Below, one piece after another: positions 63,503 to 64,000 of a DNA stretch of 64,000 nt. Positions within the stretch are counted from its first letter, which is position 1; every line of letters begins with the position of its first letter. Under the pieces are notes generated by a model. It had not been told where the DNA came from. It did not search any database and saw only the letters and a program-made list of their open reading frames with translations. Made by a program: the position numbers and the translations under genes. The DNA is from Pogona vitticeps (Eukaryota; Chordata; Lepidosauria; Squamata; Agamidae), in NCBI RefSeq assembly GCF_051106095.1, contig NC_135786.1, positions 212,138,501 through 212,202,500 of the forward strand, given 5' to 3'.

Positions 63503-64000
63503 GTAAGCAGATTACCCTTCAGTACTGTAAACATGCTTGTTTTCCAGCCTTGCAGTTGATAACTGCTTAGATGGAAAAAGCTTACCATTAGACAATACTC
63601 CAGTTTTGTTGTTCTCTGAAGAAAATCTACATGGTAAACTTTCTGAATTCTTTCTTAGTAAGTTTCACAACACTTCCTTCTAGGTACAACATTTTTAAGC
63701 CTTCTCAAAAACATGCTTACAATAACTGGACATACATACAGCACCTACTTCTGGGTTTCTTCAGAGCTGATGGATGCCACACAGCCTCAATCCACCTACC
63801 GGTCACTCACCCAGCTATCTGTAGTCTGGGATAACAGAATATTCGTATTAATATTTGCTGTTCATTAAAATAAAAGAAATATAAATACATACTTTACCCA
63901 TGGAATAAAACTTCAGTAAGAGTATAGAGCCCTGTCTTTTCTGCATGAGGAGCACATGCTATTGCTTAATCACCTGCAATACTGAAGTTCTGACTTATTC
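63503..64000 (+). other. Start of TMEM67 intron 18
   Basis: No exon, gene or clear repeat recognised before the window ends. Confidence 0.6.

Overview
This looks like a vertebrate chromosome fragment, most likely from a squamate reptile (lizard or snake). Multi-exon genes with GT-AG introns, CpG-island promoters, BovB LINEs, a tRNA-derived SINE of the Sauria type and many short TA-flanked DNA transposons all point that way. The species cannot be named from the sequence alone. Identities and divergence figures below come from alignment by eye, not from a program.

Two host genes organise the window: RBM12B (minus strand, RRM protein) and TMEM67/meckelin (plus strand, ciliary transition-zone membrane protein). 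They lie head to head, as they do in mammals. The pair is tandemly duplicated. The left unit (about 2.1-19.8 kb) has an intact 749-codon RBM12B (4031-6280) but a ruined TMEM67: exons 1-4 with a lost exon-4 acceptor, a 3.5 kb LINE insertion, a deletion of exons 5-12, and a stranded exon 13 split by a MITE. The right unit (about 23.6 kb to the window end) has an apparently intact TMEM67 (exons 1-18 of an expected 28, 609 codons, continuing past the window) but an RBM12B cut by an in-frame TAG. Each unit has therefore kept one member of the pair. A third RBM12B copy (1-2120) runs off the left edge. It is nearly identical to the left-unit copy and is spaced exactly 4160 bp from it.

By region: 1-2128 third RBM12B copy; 2129-3584 two MITEs with a long palindrome; 4031-6280 intact RBM12B; 6.3-9.8 kb its 5' non-coding region; 9.8-10.4 kb CpG island; 12.0-12.6 kb TMEM67 promoter; 12.1-19.8 kb TMEM67 pseudogene; 19.8-22.7 kb composite BovB; 23.6-25.0 kb the same two MITEs; 25.5-27.7 kb broken RBM12B; 31.6-32.2 kb CpG island; 34.0-63.5 kb TMEM67. 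The TMEM67 introns hold MITEs, SINEs, BovB and L2/CR1 fragments, an internally deleted L1 and a fossil solo LTR.

The two genes have unrelated products. RBM12B is an RNA-binding protein; meckelin is a receptor-like membrane protein of the ciliary base. They share only the locus. The TMEM67 start codon lies inside a sequence resembling an RFX X-box, which fits a cilia gene. Divergence between the units rises from roughly 0.5-1% around RBM12B and TMEM67 exon 1 to about 2% near exon 4 and about 6% in the stranded exon-13 segment.
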